Below are positions 13,091-13,535 of a stretch of 13,535 nt of DNA, in pieces. Numbering within the stretch: the stretch's first letter is position 1; every line of letters begins with the position of its first letter. The position numbers and the translations under genes were made by a program. The stretch lies in contig JAGVUH010000684.1 of assembly GCA_019136395.1 (NCBI GenBank), positions 1-13,535 on the forward strand, read 5' to 3'. The notes under the pieces were generated by a model. The model was given only the letters and a program-made list of their open reading frames with translations. It searched no databases and had not been told where the DNA came from. The stretch comes from Gammaproteobacteria bacterium (GTDB taxonomy: Bacteria; Pseudomonadota; Gammaproteobacteria; Chromatiales; Chromatiaceae).

Positions 13091-13535
13091 CCCCACCCCT
13101 CGCCCCAACCCTCCCCCACAAGGGGGGCGTGAGCCTGGCGCAAGGGCCCCGCGTTTGCCCTCCCCGTCGGGAGGGGGCGGGATTGGCACTGCCGTGCTGC
13201 TGCTGGTGGCGCTGCTGAGCCTGGCCGGCTGCGGTGATCCCGGCACCGGTCCCGTGGACGTGAAGTGGGACCGGATCACCTGCGAGCGCTGTCGCATGGT
13301 CCTCTCCGCCCGCACCTATTCCGCCCAGATCCGCGCCTTCAAGGCGGACGGCAAGTCCAGCCTGCACTTCTTCGACGACATCGGTTGCGCCCTCATCTGG
13401 CTGGACGAACAGCCCTGGCGTGAGGACCCCCGCACCCAGATCTGGGTCACCGACTGGCGCAATGGCGTCTGGATCGACGCCCGCACCGCCCATTACCTCC
13501 CCGGCAAGGAGACCCCCATGCAATACGGGCTGGGC
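13080..13535 (+). CDS. nosL: NosL, copper-delivery lipoprotein (3' end missing)
   Basis: NosL is an outer- or inner-membrane-anchored periplasmic lipoprotein that binds Cu(I) and hands it to NosZ. The frame is open from GTG 13080 to the window end (152 codons, no stop). A signal peptide core (VLLLVALLSLAGC) ends in a lipobox with the lipidated Cys encoded at 13230-13232. The NosL copper-site segment ITCERCRMVLS, then FFDDIGCALIWL, WVTDWRNGVWIDA and TPMQYGLG, follow in order. GGGAG (13069-13073) lies 6 bases before GTG 13080, a good ribosome-binding sequence. That start adds 38 Pro/Gly/Arg-rich residues encoded by REP-like DNA ahead of the hydrophobic core. The alternative GTG 13194 gives a normal-looking but very short signal with no positive residue before the core. 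The overlap with nosF suggests coupled translation. Confidence 0.9.
   Translation, partial: MPASPTPRPNPPPQGGREPGARAPRLPSPSGGGGIGTAVLLLVALLSLAGCGDPGTGPVDVKWDRITCERCRMVLSARTYSAQIRAFKADGKSSLHFFDDIGCALIWLDEQPWREDPRTQIWVTDWRNGVWIDARTAHYLPGKETPMQYGLG
13091..13181 (+). repeat. REP-like palindromes inside the nosL 5' region
   Basis: Two C/G dyads resemble those before nosF. CCCCC (13113-13117) pairs with GGGGG (13122-13126), and CCCTCCC (13158-13164) pairs with GGGAGGG (13169-13175) across CGTC. They directly follow the nosF stop. They stay in frame with nosL if it starts at GTG 13080, so the element appears to have been absorbed into the leader of the protein. Confidence 0.7.

Overview
The window is a GC-rich stretch with every supported gene on the + strand. 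It reads as the junction between a bacteriochlorophyll gene and a nitrous-oxide-reduction (nos) cluster. The second gene matches BchE, the oxygen-independent Mg-protoporphyrin monomethyl ester cyclase, along nearly its whole length. The organism is therefore most likely an anoxygenic purple phototroph. The DNR-like regulator, clade II NosZ and cytochrome style suggest a purple gammaproteobacterium (Chromatiales-like), but the sequence alone does not fix the taxon and a betaproteobacterium remains possible.

Layout: 1-354 is the 3' part of a small SCP2-like, Cys/Met-rich protein. 432-2189 is bchE, with a duplicated C-terminal peptide. 2361-3077 is a DNR-type Crp/Fnr regulator. 3417-5732 is nosZ (clade II type, all seven CuZ histidines and the CuA motif present). 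5845-6168 is a monohaem cytochrome c and 6376-7074 a dihaem c4-like cytochrome. 7251-8435 is a NosB-like membrane protein. 8432-10051 is nosD, 10087-11058 nosG, 11069-12046 nosH, 12194-13090 nosF, and 13080 to the window end is nosL (3' end cut off). No nosR is visible, and nosY is not between nosF and nosL.

How the parts fit: NosG (periplasmic Fe-S protein) and NosH (membrane Fe-S protein) resemble NapG/NapH. They could pass electrons from the quinol pool through the two small c-type cytochromes to the CuA centre of NosZ, which reduces N2O to N2. NosD, NosF and an unseen NosY would form the maturation ABC system, and the lipoprotein NosL would supply copper.

Regulation: three perfect FNR/DNR boxes (TTGAC-N4-RTCAA) lie upstream of the regulator, of nosZ and of the dihaem cytochrome. 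Each has a -10-like hexamer starting after exactly 22 intervening bases, the geometry of class II FNR-activated promoters. This supports a self-controlled low-oxygen/NO regulon. A 9/10 match also overlaps the Shine-Dalgarno sequence of bchE. Two blocks of C/G-rich palindromic REP-like sequence flank nosF, and the second appears to be read in frame as the start of nosL.
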